Part shown: positions 1 to 8,457 of the stretch, in pieces
Position numbering within the stretch: the stretch's first letter is position 1
Layout of the letters: each line of letters opens with the position of its first letter
Notes under the pieces: model-generated
Databases searched by the model: none
Told to the model about the DNA's origin: nothing
What the model saw: the letters and a program-made list of their open reading frames with translations, nothing else
NCBI GenBank assembly: GCA_017547245.1
Contig: JAFYQD010000003.1
Coordinates: 186,001 to 250,000 of the forward strand
Source of the DNA: Oscillospiraceae bacterium
GTDB lineage: Bacteria; Bacillota; Clostridia; Oscillospirales; Ruminococcaceae
Reading direction: 5' to 3'
DNA: 64,000 bases
Position numbers and translations under genes: made by a program

Positions 1-1
1 A

Positions 2-1144
2 AACTTCCGCAAGGAAATGGCCGCTGCCGAAGAAAACTGGGTGCGCCCCACCGGCGAACAGGCAAACAAAAACACCGACCCCATGCTGGTTTACTTTACC
101 AGCGGCACCAGCGGCATGCCCAAGATGGTTCTGCACGATTTTACCTATCCTTTGGGACATATCGTCACCGCAAAATATTGGCATCAGGTAGAGGACGGCG
201 GCCGCCATCTGGTTATGGCCGACTCGGGCTGGGCCAAGTTTGGCTGGGGTAAAATTTTTGGTCAGTGGATCTGCGGTGCGGTCATTGTTGGCTATGACAA
301 CGACAAGTTTGACCCTGTGCACACCCTGCAGCTGATGAACGAACTGCAGCTGACCACCTTCTGTGCACCCCCCACCGTTTATCGTTTTCTCATCAAGGCC
401 GACCTTTCGCTCTGCGATTTTTCTTCCATCCACCACTGCACCATTGCCGGTGAACCTCTGAACCCCGAAGTGTTCTATCGCTTTAAGGAAGCCACCGGAC
501 TGGAAGTGACCGAAGGTTTTGGCCAGAGCGAAACCAACGTTATGCTGGCCAACTATAAGTGGTTCCCCATCAAGCCGGGCAGCATGGGCAAACCCAGCCC
601 CCTGTTTGACATTGACATTGTGGACGAGGACGGCAACAGCTGTGAAGATGGTATTGTAGGCACCATTGTGGTGCGCAATGCCGACCAGCATCCTGCCGGT
701 TTGTTCCGCGAATATTATCAGGCACCCGAGGCCAACGCCAAGGCCTTTGTAAACGGTATGTATTCCACCGGCGACACCGCATGGCGCGACGCCGAAGGCT
801 ATTATTGGTTTGTGGGTCGCAACGATGACGTAATCAAGTGCAGCGGCTACCGCATTGGGCCCTTTGAAGTGGAAAGCGCCCTGTTGACCCATCCTGCCGT
901 TCTGGAATGTGCCGTTACCGCAGTGCCTGACCCCATCCGCGGTCAGGTGGTAAAGGCCACCATCGTGCTGTTTGGCGACAACCAGCCCAGCGAAGAACTG
1001 AAGAAGGAACTGCAGAACCATGTTAAGCGCACCACCGCACCCTATAAGTATCCCCGTGTGGTGGAATTTGTGAAGGAACTGCCCAAAACCAGCAGCGGCA
1101 AGATCCGCCGTGTACAAATCCGTCAGGAAGACGCCAGCAAGTAA
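2..1144 (+). CDS. Acyl-CoA synthetase (AMP-binding enzyme), 5'-truncated by the window
   Basis: Adenylate-forming enzyme that activates a carboxylic acid to acyl-AMP and then acyl-CoA in the cytoplasm. The reading frame is already open at base 2, so the N-terminus lies outside the window and about 380 C-terminal residues are present. Visible motifs are the P-loop [13 protein letters not shown] near the start, the A5-type stretch EGFGQSE, the A7-type stretch STGDTAWRD, and the C-terminal [10 protein letters not shown] whose lysine, 14 residues from the end, is the adenylation lysine. The pattern resembles acetyl/medium-chain acyl-CoA synthetases. The substrate cannot be told. A VOC protein follows 20 bases later, probably in the same transcript. 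Confidence 0.9.
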   Translation, partial: NFRKEMAAAEENWVRPTGEQANKNTDPMLVYFTSGTSGMPKMVLHDFTYPLGHIVTAKYWHQVEDGGRHLVMADSGWAKFGWGKIFGQWICGAVIVGYDNDKFDPVHTLQLMNELQLTTFCAPPTVYRFLIKADLSLCDFSSIHHCTIAGEPLNPEVFYRFKEATGLEVTEGFGQSETNVMLANYKWFPIKPGSMGKPSPLFDIDIVDEDGNSCEDGIVGTIVVRNADQHPAGLFREYYQAPEANAKAFVNGMYSTGDTAWRDAEGYYWFVGRNDDVIKCSGYRIGPFEVESALLTHPAVLECAVTAVPDPIRGQVVKATIVLFGDNQPSEELKKELQNHVKRTTAPYKYPRVVEFVKELPKTSSGKIRRVQIRQEDASK

Positions 1145-1164
1145 AGCCGCAGGAGGTATGCAAA

Positions 1165-1536
1165 ATGGAACTGAAGATGTTTCACTTTAACTTTAATGTA
1201 GCCGATATGGATAAGGCTGTGGAGTTTTATGAAAAGGCCGTTGGTCTGAAGGTGCTGCGCACCAAAGAAGCCGGCGACGGCAGCTATGTGATCAAATTTT
1301 TGGGCAACGACACCACTCCTTTTCAGCTGGAACTGACCTGGCTGAAGGGCCACCCCCAGAAGTATGATCTGGGTGAACTGGAGTTCCATCTGGCCTTCCA
1401 GACCGAAGATTTTGAGGCTGCCCACGCTCTGCACGAAGAAATGGGCTGCATCTGTTACGAAAACCCCGCCATGGGCATTTATTTCATCAACGACCCCGAT
1501 GGCTATTGGCTGGAGATTGTGCCTGCCAAGAAGTGA
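1165..1536 (+). CDS. VOC superfamily (glyoxalase-like) protein
   Basis: Small 123-residue protein of the glyoxalase I/vicinal oxygen chelate fold. It opens with MFHFNFNVADMDKAVEFYEK, a typical first beta-alpha unit with a metal-ligand His, and ends with DPDGYWLEIV, carrying the usual C-terminal Glu ligand. The length fits a single-domain lactoylglutathione lyase-like protein. A GCAGGAGG ribosome binding site lies just before the ATG. It follows the acyl-CoA synthetase gene closely, so it may act on a related acyl or aldehyde substrate. The actual reaction is unknown. Confidence 0.85.
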   Translation: MELKMFHFNFNVADMDKAVEFYEKAVGLKVLRTKEAGDGSYVIKFLGNDTTPFQLELTWLKGHPQKYDLGELEFHLAFQTEDFEAAHALHEEMGCICYENPAMGIYFINDPDGYWLEIVPAKK

Positions 1537-1597
1537 CCGTTTCAGTGGGTGCAGGCAAACCCTGCACCCATTTTTCTGCATCAAGGAGAGATAGCGT

Positions 1598-2488
1598 ATG
1601 AATTCCCGTTTGCGCGGCAACCTGCTGTTGCTGCTGACCGCCCTGATTTGGGGCACCGCCTTTGTAGCCCAAAGTGTGGGCGCCGATTTTGTGGGCCCCT
1701 TTACCTTTAACTGTGCCCGTTCGGTGCTGGGTGGGCTGGTGCTTCTGCCTGTCATTTTTGTTTTGGATAAGGCAGGCATTACCAAAAAATCGCAGAACAA
1801 AGCAGAGAAGAAGACCCTGCTGATTGGCGGCATCTGCTGCGGCACCGCTCTGGCAGTGGCAAGCACCTTCCAACAGTTGGGGGTAGCACGCACCACCGTA
1901 GGCAAGGCCGGCTTTATCACCGCACTGTATATTCTTATTGTGCCGCTGTTGGGCTGGCTGTTCCTTAAAAAGAAGGTTGGCAAACTGGTGTGGATTGGTG
2001 TTGGTTTGGCACTGGTGGGAATGTACCTGCTTTGTATGACCGAGGGCTTTTCCATCAGTTTTGGCGACCTGTTGGTGCTGATTTGTGCCTTCTGTTTTTC
2101 GATTCACATTCTGGTGATAGACTATTTTTCCCCCAAGGTTGACGGTGTGCGGCTTTCCTGCATTCAGTTTTTTACCGCAGCGGTGGTTTCGGGAGTTCTG
2201 ATGCTGTTGTTTGAACAGCCCAACCTGTCGGCGGTGATGAGTGCGGCGCTGCCCATTGCCTATGCCGGCATTATGTCCAGCGGCGTGGCTTATACCCTGC
2301 AGGTGGTGGCCCAGCGTGACACCGACCCCACGGTGGCTTCGATGCTGATGAGTCTGGAATCGGTGTTTGCTTTGCTGGCCGGCTGGATATTGCTGAGTCA
2401 GGCCCTTTCGGCCAAAGAACTTTGCGGTGCCGTGCTGGTGTTCTGCGCCATCATTCTGGCACAGCTGCCTGAAAAGAAAAAGGCGTAA
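1598..2488 (+). CDS. EamA/DMT-family transporter
   Basis: Predicted ten-helix inner-membrane exporter of the drug/metabolite transporter superfamily, 296 residues, the usual family length. It has two EamA repeats: the first begins LLLLLTALIWGTAFVAQSVG, and the second begins near residue 150 with LLVLICAFCFSIHILVIDYF. The second half carries the common SGVAYTLQVVAQ and ESVFALLAGWILL stretches. AAGGAGA precedes the ATG. The substrate (metabolite, amino acid or drug) cannot be inferred. A strong hairpin terminator follows. Confidence 0.88.
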   Translation: MNSRLRGNLLLLLTALIWGTAFVAQSVGADFVGPFTFNCARSVLGGLVLLPVIFVLDKAGITKKSQNKAEKKTLLIGGICCGTALAVASTFQQLGVARTTVGKAGFITALYILIVPLLGWLFLKKKVGKLVWIGVGLALVGMYLLCMTEGFSISFGDLLVLICAFCFSIHILVIDYFSPKVDGVRLSCIQFFTAAVVSGVLMLLFEQPNLSAVMSAALPIAYAGIMSSGVAYTLQVVAQRDTDPTVASMLMSLESVFALLAGWILLSQALSAKELCGAVLVFCAIILAQLPEKKKA

Positions 2489-2525
2489 AAGAGTACGTTT
2501 TTTTGAAAGCTTTGCAGCAAAAAAA

Positions 2526-2552
2526 CAGGGACAATCGTTAGGATTGTCCCTG
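2526..2552. terminator. Intrinsic terminator between eamA and the leftward regulator genes
   Basis: Perfect 11-bp stem (CAGGGACAATC with its complement) around a 5-base loop, with A-rich sequence on the left and T-rich sequence on the right. It can stop transcription both ways and insulates the phage module from upstream chromosomal genes. Confidence 0.75.
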
Positions 2553-2572
2553 CTTTGTATTTTGTGTGGTTT

Positions 2573-3010
2573 TTACAGCTTTTCGATGCCGTACATGCTG
2601 ATGGTGAAGTTGTAAAGAGCCTGATCTTTCAGGCGGTAGATGCGGCTGCGTTCCAGATGCATTTCTTCACACAAACGGTCGGCGGTATAGTTGTTGTCTT
2701 CCACATAAAATTTGTGCAGCAGTTCCCGTTCCTGGGGCTGCAGCGAATCCAGCCCGCGTTTGGTCAGGTCGACCAGTTTGTGGGTAAATTTGTAGGTCAG
2801 TTCCAGCCGCTGGCGTTCCACAATGTTGTTGACCAAGGCATCCTCCATGCGGCTGCAGCCGCCGCGCACAGGAATGCGGTCGGTGCTGGCGCCGCGCAGG
2901 GCGGTCATTTCTTCCTTCAGGGCCTGGTGACGCAGTTTGATATTTTTAAGGGCGCGGCATCTTCCTGCGTACTGTTTCAGTTCCTGTTCGGCTTCTCGTT
3001 TCCAATCCAT
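2573..3010 (-). CDS. Phage-type sigma-like/ArpU-RinA-like transcriptional regulator
   Basis: 145-residue protein. The N-terminal half is charged and helical. The C-terminal half reads like sigma-70 region 4 or an ArpU/RinA late-gene activator: GLDSLQPQERELLHKFYVEDNNYTADRLCEEMHLERSRIYRLKDQAL, with a helix-turn-helix at about residues 112-136. Such proteins activate late phage promoters. It is the second gene of a leftward pair; AAAGGAGCG lies before its ATG, 21 bases after the preceding gene. The pair starts at a LexA-box promoter, so this is the likely damage-induced switch for the rightward particle genes. Family assignment is from pattern, not from a search. Confidence 0.7.
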   Translation of the reverse strand: MDWKREAEQELKQYAGRCRALKNIKLRHQALKEEMTALRGASTDRIPVRGGCSRMEDALVNNIVERQRLELTYKFTHKLVDLTKRGLDSLQPQERELLHKFYVEDNNYTADRLCEEMHLERSRIYRLKDQALYNFTISMYGIEKL

Positions 3011-3031
3011 GTTTTGCGCTCCTTTCCTTTT

Positions 3032-3289
3032 TCATAAAAGACAGCTGTCCATTCTTTTCTGGCAGCGGTCAATGGCATTGAGATAGATTGTACGTATTTG
3101 TTCACGTTCCTCGTGGCTGAGGGGACTGAGGAACTGGTCGGCCTGCACCGTTTCCAGTTCCAGTTTCAGGTTGGTTTGGGTCTCCTTCCAATATTCCCAT
3201 TCTTCCAGAGGGGCGCGGTATGGGGCGGGAGACCGCGGCGGCATCTGCTGAAGACGGGGAAGAAGGTTGACAGAACATTGGTCGATCAA
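3032..3289 (-). CDS. Small leftward phage-module protein, unknown function
   Basis: About 85 residues if started at the TTG at 3287-3289, which has AAAGGAG 6 bases upstream. An in-frame ATG at 3367 would overlap the promoter and lacks a ribosome binding site, so I prefer the TTG. The protein is helical and charged, ending in a stretch built around HEEREQIRTIYLNAIDRCQKR. It has no recognised domain. It is the first gene after the LexA-box promoter and sits directly before the sigma-like regulator, as expected of an early regulatory protein. Confidence 0.55.
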   Translation of the reverse strand: MIDQCSVNLLPRLQQMPPRSPAPYRAPLEEWEYWKETQTNLKLELETVQADQFLSPLSHEEREQIRTIYLNAIDRCQKRMDSCLL

Positions 3290-3318
3290 AACGATGCTCC
3301 TTTCTTTCACAATTAAAA

Positions 3319-3330
3319 GAACAAATGTTC
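3319..3330. promoter_or_regulatory. LexA (SOS) operator box 1
   Basis: GAACAAATGTTC matches the Gram-positive LexA/DinR core GAAC-RNRY-GTTC exactly. It lies immediately downstream of the -10 of the leftward promoter, the classic position for repression. Confidence 0.75.
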
Positions 3331-3338
3331 TGAAATGG

Positions 3339-3367
3339 ATTATAACAGTGGAAGAATTGTTTTTCAA
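3339..3367 (-). promoter_or_regulatory. Sigma-A promoter of the leftward regulator pair
   Basis: On the minus strand TTGAAA (plus 3362-3367) and a perfect TATAAT (plus 3339-3344) are separated by exactly 17 bases. A LexA-type box begins 8 bases after the -10, where it would cover the transcription start. Confidence 0.8.
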
Positions 3368-3397
3368 GGCGGTTTATGGGACTTTGATGAAAATAAA

Positions 3398-3409
3398 GAA
3401 CAGATGTTC
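3398..3409. promoter_or_regulatory. LexA (SOS) operator box 2
   Basis: GAACAGATGTTC, a second exact match to GAAC-RNRY-GTTC. It is 79 bases from box 1, upstream of the leftward -35 and facing the rightward genes. It could add cooperative repression or control a rightward start. Confidence 0.7.
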
Positions 3410-3683
3410 GATTATTGCGGTCCTGTTTATGGAACAGAATGGGGTATAAATGCCGATGAATATGCGCAATGAAGCGGTGAAAGGACATGGAAAAAGAGAG
3501 GACGATTTTGTGGGAAAACCGTGGTAATATGATATCGTCCCCAAAAGGGACAGAACCGACCGCAAAGCCAAAGCATAATAAGAACAGCCAAAGACCGTTC
3601 GGCAGGGCATGGGCCTGCAGCGAGCGGTCTTTTTTGTATGTTCGTATGATTTGGTGCGTGGGCGGAACGAAAGGAGGGAGGAG
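3410..3683 (+). other. Control region before the terminase genes
   Basis: No convincing gene. A TATAAA at 3445-3450 could be a rightward -10, but no good -35 is present, as expected if an activator is needed. A hairpin with a T-run ends at about 3635. From there to the terminase RBS (AAAGGAGGGAGG, 3670-3681) there are about 35 bases. A short terminated leader transcript or small RNA is possible. Confidence 0.4.
3591..3635 (+). terminator. Hairpin terminator or attenuator in the phage leader
   Basis: AAGACCG pairs with CGGTCTT, and an inner GCAGG/CCTGC helix closes the loop. Six T follow. It lies about 50 bases before the small terminase start, so read-through here would control the late genes. 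Confidence 0.6.
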
Positions 3684-3920
3684 ATGCCGAAAAGCACCAG
3701 GGAAAGCAGCGCAGACAGTTTTGGCCGCCTACTGCGCAAAACAGCGCCCCGCGCGCTAAAGTTTATGGCCGCCACCATGGAGGACGAAAGTGTGGGGGTT
3801 GATTTGCGCATCAAGTGCTGCAAAGAGATTCTTTCGCGCTATGACCGTGAAGAGGTGGAAGCCGACGGCGGAACCATTCGGGTGGAGCTGAAGGGAGAGG
3901 CAGAAGACTATGCCAAATAA
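3684..3920 (+). CDS. Phage terminase small subunit-like protein
   Basis: 78 residues from the ATG after GGAGGGAGGAG. The central part (KTAPRALKFMAATMEDES followed by LRIKCCKEILSRYD) is the short helical repeat seen in small DNA-recognition terminase subunits of Firmicute phages. The C-terminus is acidic. It overlaps the large terminase start by 11 bases, a standard TerS-TerL arrangement. It would bind the DNA packaging start site and regulate the motor. At 78 residues it is short, so a separate DNA-binding domain is not evident. Confidence 0.75.
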   Translation: MPKSTRESSADSFGRLLRKTAPRALKFMAATMEDESVGVDLRIKCCKEILSRYDREEVEADGGTIRVELKGEAEDYAK

Positions 3921-5265
3921 AACGGTGTGCTGCCTGATGGAAGAGCCCAATCCGCGGCAAAAGGATTTTTTGCTGGCGCAAAGCCGTTTTGTGGCCTATG
4001 GCGGTGCCCGTGGGGGCGGAAAAAGCTGGGCAGTACGCCAAAAGGCCAAGCTGGCGGCTCTTTATTATCCGGGCATACGCATTCTGCTGATGCGCCGCAG
4101 CTATCCCGAGCTGAGGGAAAACCACATTCTGCCGCTGATGGCCGAGCTGAAGGACATTGCACGATGGAAAGAGAGCGAAAAGACCTTTTTGTTTGCAGGG
4201 GGCAGTCGTTTGCGCTTTGGCTATTGCGACAACGACGGCGACGTGTTGCGCTATCAGGGACAGGAGTATGACCTTATCTTTTTGGATGAGGCCACCCAGT
4301 TCAGTGAATATCAGTTCAGCGTGCTGACCGCCTGTCTGCGAGGTGCCAATGGCTTTCCCAAACGGATGTATTTGACCTGTAACCCCGGCGGTGTGGGACA
4401 CCAGTGGGTAAAGCGGTTGTTTGTGGACCGGCAGTATCGGGTGGGAGAAAACCCACAGGACTATACATTCATTCCTGCCAGAGTGTACGACAACCGTGTA
4501 CTGATGGAGCGGGACCCGGGCTATGCCGCCATGCTGGAAAACCTGGACCCCGACCTGCGCCGTGCCTGGCTGGAGGGTGACTGGGATCTGGCGGCAGGAC
4601 AATATTTTGCCTCCTTCCGCAGGGAGAGCCATGTGGTGGCGCCCTTTGTGCTGCCCGCCCATTGGCGCAGGTATATCACCATGGACTATGGGCTGGATAT
4701 GTTGGCCTGTTACTGGGTGGCGCTGGACGAAGGGGGCAGGGCCTATGTCTATCGGGAACTGTACCGACCCGACCTGATTATCAGTGAGGCGGCGGGACTG
4801 ATCAGACAGATGACCCCGCCGGAAGAGAAAATCCACGCACGGCTGGCTCCCCCCGACCTGTGGAACCGACGCCAGGACACAGGACGCAGTGTGGCCGAGG
4901 TTTTTGCACGGGAGGGGCTGCCCCTAATCCGTGCCGCCAACGACCGTGTGATGGGATGGTATGACCTGCAGGAATGGCTGAAGGTGCGGGATTATGGTGG
5001 ACAGAAGCTGCCTGGGTTACAGATTTTTGACTGCTGCCCCAACCTGATACGCACCCTGCCGGCGCTGCAAAGGGATATCCACAACCCCAACGATTGTGCC
5101 GCAACACCCCACGAACTGACCCATGCCCCCGATGCACTGCGCTATTTTGCCGCAGGCAGACCCTGCCCCGGCGCCGAGGCTGCCCGACCCCATGAGTATC
5201 ATTTTGAGGCCATGCGGCCCAAAACCGACCTGATGGGCAGAGGGGAACGGCGCCGTGTGATGTAG
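3910..5265 (+). CDS. terL: Phage terminase large subunit
   Basis: DNA-packaging ATPase and nuclease, 451 residues. Walker A GGARGGGKS lies at residues 31-39, Walker B LIFLDEA around 122-128, the coupling motif YLTCNPGG at 154-161, and the RNase H-like nuclease domain starts at YITMDYG with Asp259. The end DAPDALRYFAAG-type segment (here APDALRYFAAGRP) is the usual last nuclease motif. All key residues look intact, so the motor is likely functional. It starts inside terS and is followed 12 bases later by a small membrane protein gene. Confidence 0.95.
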   Translation: MPNKTVCCLMEEPNPRQKDFLLAQSRFVAYGGARGGGKSWAVRQKAKLAALYYPGIRILLMRRSYPELRENHILPLMAELKDIARWKESEKTFLFAGGSRLRFGYCDNDGDVLRYQGQEYDLIFLDEATQFSEYQFSVLTACLRGANGFPKRMYLTCNPGGVGHQWVKRLFVDRQYRVGENPQDYTFIPARVYDNRVLMERDPGYAAMLENLDPDLRRAWLEGDWDLAAGQYFASFRRESHVVAPFVLPAHWRRYITMDYGLDMLACYWVALDEGGRAYVYRELYRPDLIISEAAGLIRQMTPPEEKIHARLAPPDLWNRRQDTGRSVAEVFAREGLPLIRAANDRVMGWYDLQEWLKVRDYGGQKLPGLQIFDCCPNLIRTLPALQRDIHNPNDCAATPHELTHAPDALRYFAAGRPCPGAEAARPHEYHFEAMRPKTDLMGRGERRRVM

Positions 5266-5277
5266 AAAGGAGCAGAA

Positions 5278-5454
5278 ATGGAACATTGGATGACAGCCGC
5301 ACTGCTGGCTGCGGCCCTGACCCTGGGGGCCTACCGCCTGGGGCTGAGGGATGGCCTTTGGCAGGCCGGACGAACACTGCCCGGCATCGGCGGCCGAAAG
5401 AAACCCGACAGACGGCAGGAAAAGACACTGGCCGCACGGGTGGAAGAATTTTGA
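5278..5454 (+). CDS. Small membrane protein of the phage module
   Basis: 58-residue open frame starting at an ATG preceded by AAAGGAGC, beginning MEHWMTAALLAAALTLGAYR. That gives one hydrophobic segment at about residues 5-20 followed by a strongly basic tail. It sits in the tight gap between terminase and portal genes. No family recognised. A role in lysis or membrane association is only a guess. Confidence 0.55.
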   Translation: MEHWMTAALLAAALTLGAYRLGLRDGLWQAGRTLPGIGGRKKPDRRQEKTLAARVEEF

Positions 5455-5471
5455 CCCAAGGAGGAAGACCT

Positions 5472-7031
5472 ATGGAAAAACACAAGGACCGCCGGCAGCA
5501 GAACCAGGCGCTGGCAAACCGCATCTGGCAGATGTACCAGATGGGGCTGCAGCACCACCGACGGCACAACCTTTATGACCGCAGCCGCCGCTGCCACCGC
5601 TTTTATGAAGGCGACCAGTGGTATGCCGAGGGAGGTGGTCTGGAGGAAGAAAATCTGCCGGTTTATAACTTTATTGAGCCGGTGGTCAACTATAAGGTGG
5701 CTACGGTGGCCATGCAGAACATGGAAATCCATTACAGCGACATGGGCGGAAGAATGGGTGCTGCATTCTGCGATGCGCTGGATGACTATGCCGCACGCTG
5801 TTGGGAAAGACAGAAGATGTCGGCACGGCTGTGGGAAGTGGTGCGTGAAGCCTGCATCACCGGCGAAAGCTACCTTTATTTTTATGATGCCGACCTGAAC
5901 CACCAGATGGTGGACAGCACAGCCGTATTTTTGGCGGACGAACAGGAACCTGACCTGCAGAAGCAGCGCTATATCCTGATGATGGAGCGCCTGCCGGTGG
6001 AAACCGTGCGCCGTGAAGCCCTGCGTTACGGTATGAGCAGTGAGGACGCACAGGAAATCCGGCCCGACAGCGACACCCCGTGGTGGAGCACCGAACAAAA
6101 CCAGAAAAGCAGCGGCGAGGGCAAATGCACCAGCCTGCTTTATCTGGAAAAGACGGAGGAGGGTATTCAGTTCTGCCGCGCCACCCGAAACACCGTATAT
6201 CAACCCATGCAGACGGTGCCGGGACTGAAACTTTACCCCATGGTAAGTTTTGTGTGGAAGCGCAGATACCACAGCGCCCGCGGCCGAGGGGAAGTGGCAC
6301 CCCTGATTGCCAACCAGATTGAGGCCAACAAGACCCTGTTCCGCCGTTTGCAGGCCATGAAGGCTTCGGCCTTCCCCAAGCCTGTATATGTGGAGGGAAT
6401 GGTGGAAAACCCCGAAGAAGTTACCGCAGTAGGTTCGCCCATCCGTGTGCGTGAGGGCTCGGTGCAGACGGTGAACGAGGTGTTTACCTATCTTTCGCCC
6501 ACCCACATTTCTTCGGATGCCACATTGCTGCAGCAGGAACTGATCAACCAGAGCCGTGAACTGGCCTCGGCCGGTGATGCCGCATTGGGCAACATCAACC
6601 CCGAAAATGCCTCGGGTGCGGCCATTTCGGCAGTGCGTGAGGCACAGGCGGTGCCTTTGAACGAGCAGATTGCCGTTTGCCGCCAGATGGTGGAAGACAT
6701 TGCGCTGGTTTGGCTGGATATGCTGACCGCCTACTATCCCACCGGGCTGACCGAAACCGAACAGAAGCGCCTGCCCGACCGCAAAATGCTGAAGGCCATG
6801 CGCATGTCGGTTTGGGTGGATGTTTCGCCGGTGGACCCTTACAGCCGGCTGGCCCGTGAACAGGCGGTGCGCTCGGCTTTGCAGGCCGGACACATCACCT
6901 TTGAGGAGTATGTGAAGGCTTTGGATGACCGCAGCAGCGCACCTCGACAGAAGTTTGAGGAAATTTTGAACCGTCGTAAGAAAAATGAAAAAGGTCTGTT
7001 TGAAACCATGCAGGAAGGAGGAAGAGCATGA
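5472..7031 (+). CDS. Phage portal protein (P22-like type)
   Basis: 519 residues from the ATG after GGAGGAAGACCT. An upstream in-frame extension exists but overlaps the small membrane protein gene and is unlikely. The N-terminal region with YDRSRRCHRFYEGDQW and NFIEPVVNYKVATVAMQNMEI resembles portal proteins of short-tailed and related phages, and the middle has ANKTLFRRLQAMKASAFPKP. The portal forms the dodecameric DNA channel at one capsid vertex and docks TerL. It overlaps the next gene by the ATGA quartet. Confidence 0.85.
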   Translation: MEKHKDRRQQNQALANRIWQMYQMGLQHHRRHNLYDRSRRCHRFYEGDQWYAEGGGLEEENLPVYNFIEPVVNYKVATVAMQNMEIHYSDMGGRMGAAFCDALDDYAARCWERQKMSARLWEVVREACITGESYLYFYDADLNHQMVDSTAVFLADEQEPDLQKQRYILMMERLPVETVRREALRYGMSSEDAQEIRPDSDTPWWSTEQNQKSSGEGKCTSLLYLEKTEEGIQFCRATRNTVYQPMQTVPGLKLYPMVSFVWKRRYHSARGRGEVAPLIANQIEANKTLFRRLQAMKASAFPKPVYVEGMVENPEEVTAVGSPIRVREGSVQTVNEVFTYLSPTHISSDATLLQQELINQSRELASAGDAALGNINPENASGAAISAVREAQAVPLNEQIAVCRQMVEDIALVWLDMLTAYYPTGLTETEQKRLPDRKMLKAMRMSVWVDVSPVDPYSRLAREQAVRSALQAGHITFEEYVKALDDRSSAPRQKFEEILNRRKKNEKGLFETMQEGGRA

Positions 7032-7555
7032 GCGAAAAAGAGAATCTTCAGAAAGAAGAACAGATGCCCGAAGAATACCCCCGCATTGCCGCCCTGCGCA
7101 GCTGCCGCCGCAAGATGGAGGAGCTGCTGAAGCAGGCCGAAGAACTGACGGGGGAGCAGTGGATGGTGGTTGCCTCCGCACAGGAAGACCCTGACAGCCG
7201 GATGAGAGCCGCACAGTATCGGCGTCTGGCCTATCTGCAGGTGCTGGAAGACGACCTGCGCCGTATCCGAAAAAAGTTCCCTGCAGAAAAGATTGCCAGC
7301 CTGAGCCAGCTGGGTGAAGAGTACTATGCCCTGCGCCAGAACGGCATTGACCCTGTGGTGGCCTGTGCTGCTGTGCTGAAAAGCCGCAGCAGCGAAACCA
7401 AGCCCCCCGAAATGGGTCTGTTGAGCTGCCGCCGACAGGACGCAAAGGAATATTACACCCCTGCTGAGGTGGACCGACTGACCGAAAAGGAACTGAAGGA
7501 CCCTGCTGTAATGGCTGCCGTACGCTGGTCCATGACCAAGTGGAAGCAGCGCTGA
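7028..7555 (+). CDS. Scaffold-like head assembly protein
   Basis: 175 residues, highly charged and helical, with an N-terminal coiled-coil-like part and a C-terminal segment (KEYYTPAEVDRLTEKELKD) common at the end of scaffolding or head-assembly proteins in Firmicute phages. Its position, overlapping portal by 4 bases and directly before the capsid gene, is the usual scaffold position. Function is inferred from place and composition. Confidence 0.65.
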   Translation: MSEKENLQKEEQMPEEYPRIAALRSCRRKMEELLKQAEELTGEQWMVVASAQEDPDSRMRAAQYRRLAYLQVLEDDLRRIRKKFPAEKIASLSQLGEEYYALRQNGIDPVVACAAVLKSRSSETKPPEMGLLSCRRQDAKEYYTPAEVDRLTEKELKDPAVMAAVRWSMTKWKQR

Positions 7556-7604
7556 AAATGAACCGCCCCCCAAAGGGGCAACCGTGAAAAGGAGAGGATT
7601 ATTT

Positions 7605-8429
7605 ATGGCATACGAAAATTTTAAGCCCACCGTTTGGAGCGCAAAGATCCAGATGGAAATGCCCAAGTTTACCGTGTTCGAAAGCGAATGCAACTATCAG
7701 TTTGAAGGTGAAGTGAAGAAGGGCCGTTCGGTCAAGATTATCGGCATCGGCCGTCCCACCATTGGTGACTATACCGGTCAGTCCATCGGCGCCCCCGAAG
7801 TGATTCCCGACACTTCCATCCTGATGCCCATCGACCAGGCCAAGTACTTTAACTTTATGGTGGACGATGTGGACGCCGCCCAGGCCAACGACGGCCAGAT
7901 GGAAGCCCTGCTGGAAGGCAGCATCCGTGCCCTGGCCGAAGAACGTGACAAGTATATTGCCAAGCTGTGTGCCACAGACGGTGGTGCATGTTCCGCTTCG
8001 CTTTCTATCACCGACAAGGCTTCGGTAAAGCATGCTGTGGATGCCGCCCTGGTCAAGCTGATGAGCGAAGGCGTATCCCTCAGCAACGACAATGTTACCA
8101 TCTTCCTGTCCCCCAAGGCTTTCCTTTATTTTGCCGACTATGTAATGGATACCCGTACCCAGAACGACAAGGCCATGGAAACCGGTGTGCTGGGCCGCTA
8201 TATGGGCTGCAACGTCAAGATGAGCAACAATTTTTACAACGACGGCACCGACGACTATCTGATTGTAAAGACCGACAAGGCCGTGGCCTTTGCCTCCGGT
8301 CTGGACCAGATGGAAGCCTACCGTCCCCAGAACCTGTTCTGCGACGCAGTGCGCGGCCTGAACACCTTTGGTGGCCGTGTGGTACGCCCCAAGGAACTGT
8401 ACATCATCAAGGCCCATTACGAAGCCTGA
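7605..8429 (+). CDS. Major capsid protein
   Basis: 274 residues from the ATG after AAGGAGAGG; a longer start 21 bases upstream lacks spacing. The sequence has the mixed alpha/beta character of coat proteins, with an N-terminal MAYENFKPTVWSAKIQMEM, a middle TLLMPIDQAKYFNF-like stretch (ILMPIDQAKYFNFMVDDVD) and a conserved-looking end GLNTFGGRVVRPKELYIIKAHY. No protease gene accompanies it. The size is small for a coat protein but plausible for a podovirus-type head. Confidence 0.8.
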   Translation: MAYENFKPTVWSAKIQMEMPKFTVFESECNYQFEGEVKKGRSVKIIGIGRPTIGDYTGQSIGAPEVIPDTSILMPIDQAKYFNFMVDDVDAAQANDGQMEALLEGSIRALAEERDKYIAKLCATDGGACSASLSITDKASVKHAVDAALVKLMSEGVSLSNDNVTIFLSPKAFLYFADYVMDTRTQNDKAMETGVLGRYMGCNVKMSNNFYNDGTDDYLIVKTDKAVAFASGLDQMEAYRPQNLFCDAVRGLNTFGGRVVRPKELYIIKAHYEA

Positions 8430-8457
8430 GTTTGAGTAAAAAAAGGAGTGATTGAGT

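Noticed and set aside
3487-3759. Rightward 90-codon frame before the terminase
   Set aside because: It runs through the hairpin terminator and into terS in another frame and has no recognisable domain.
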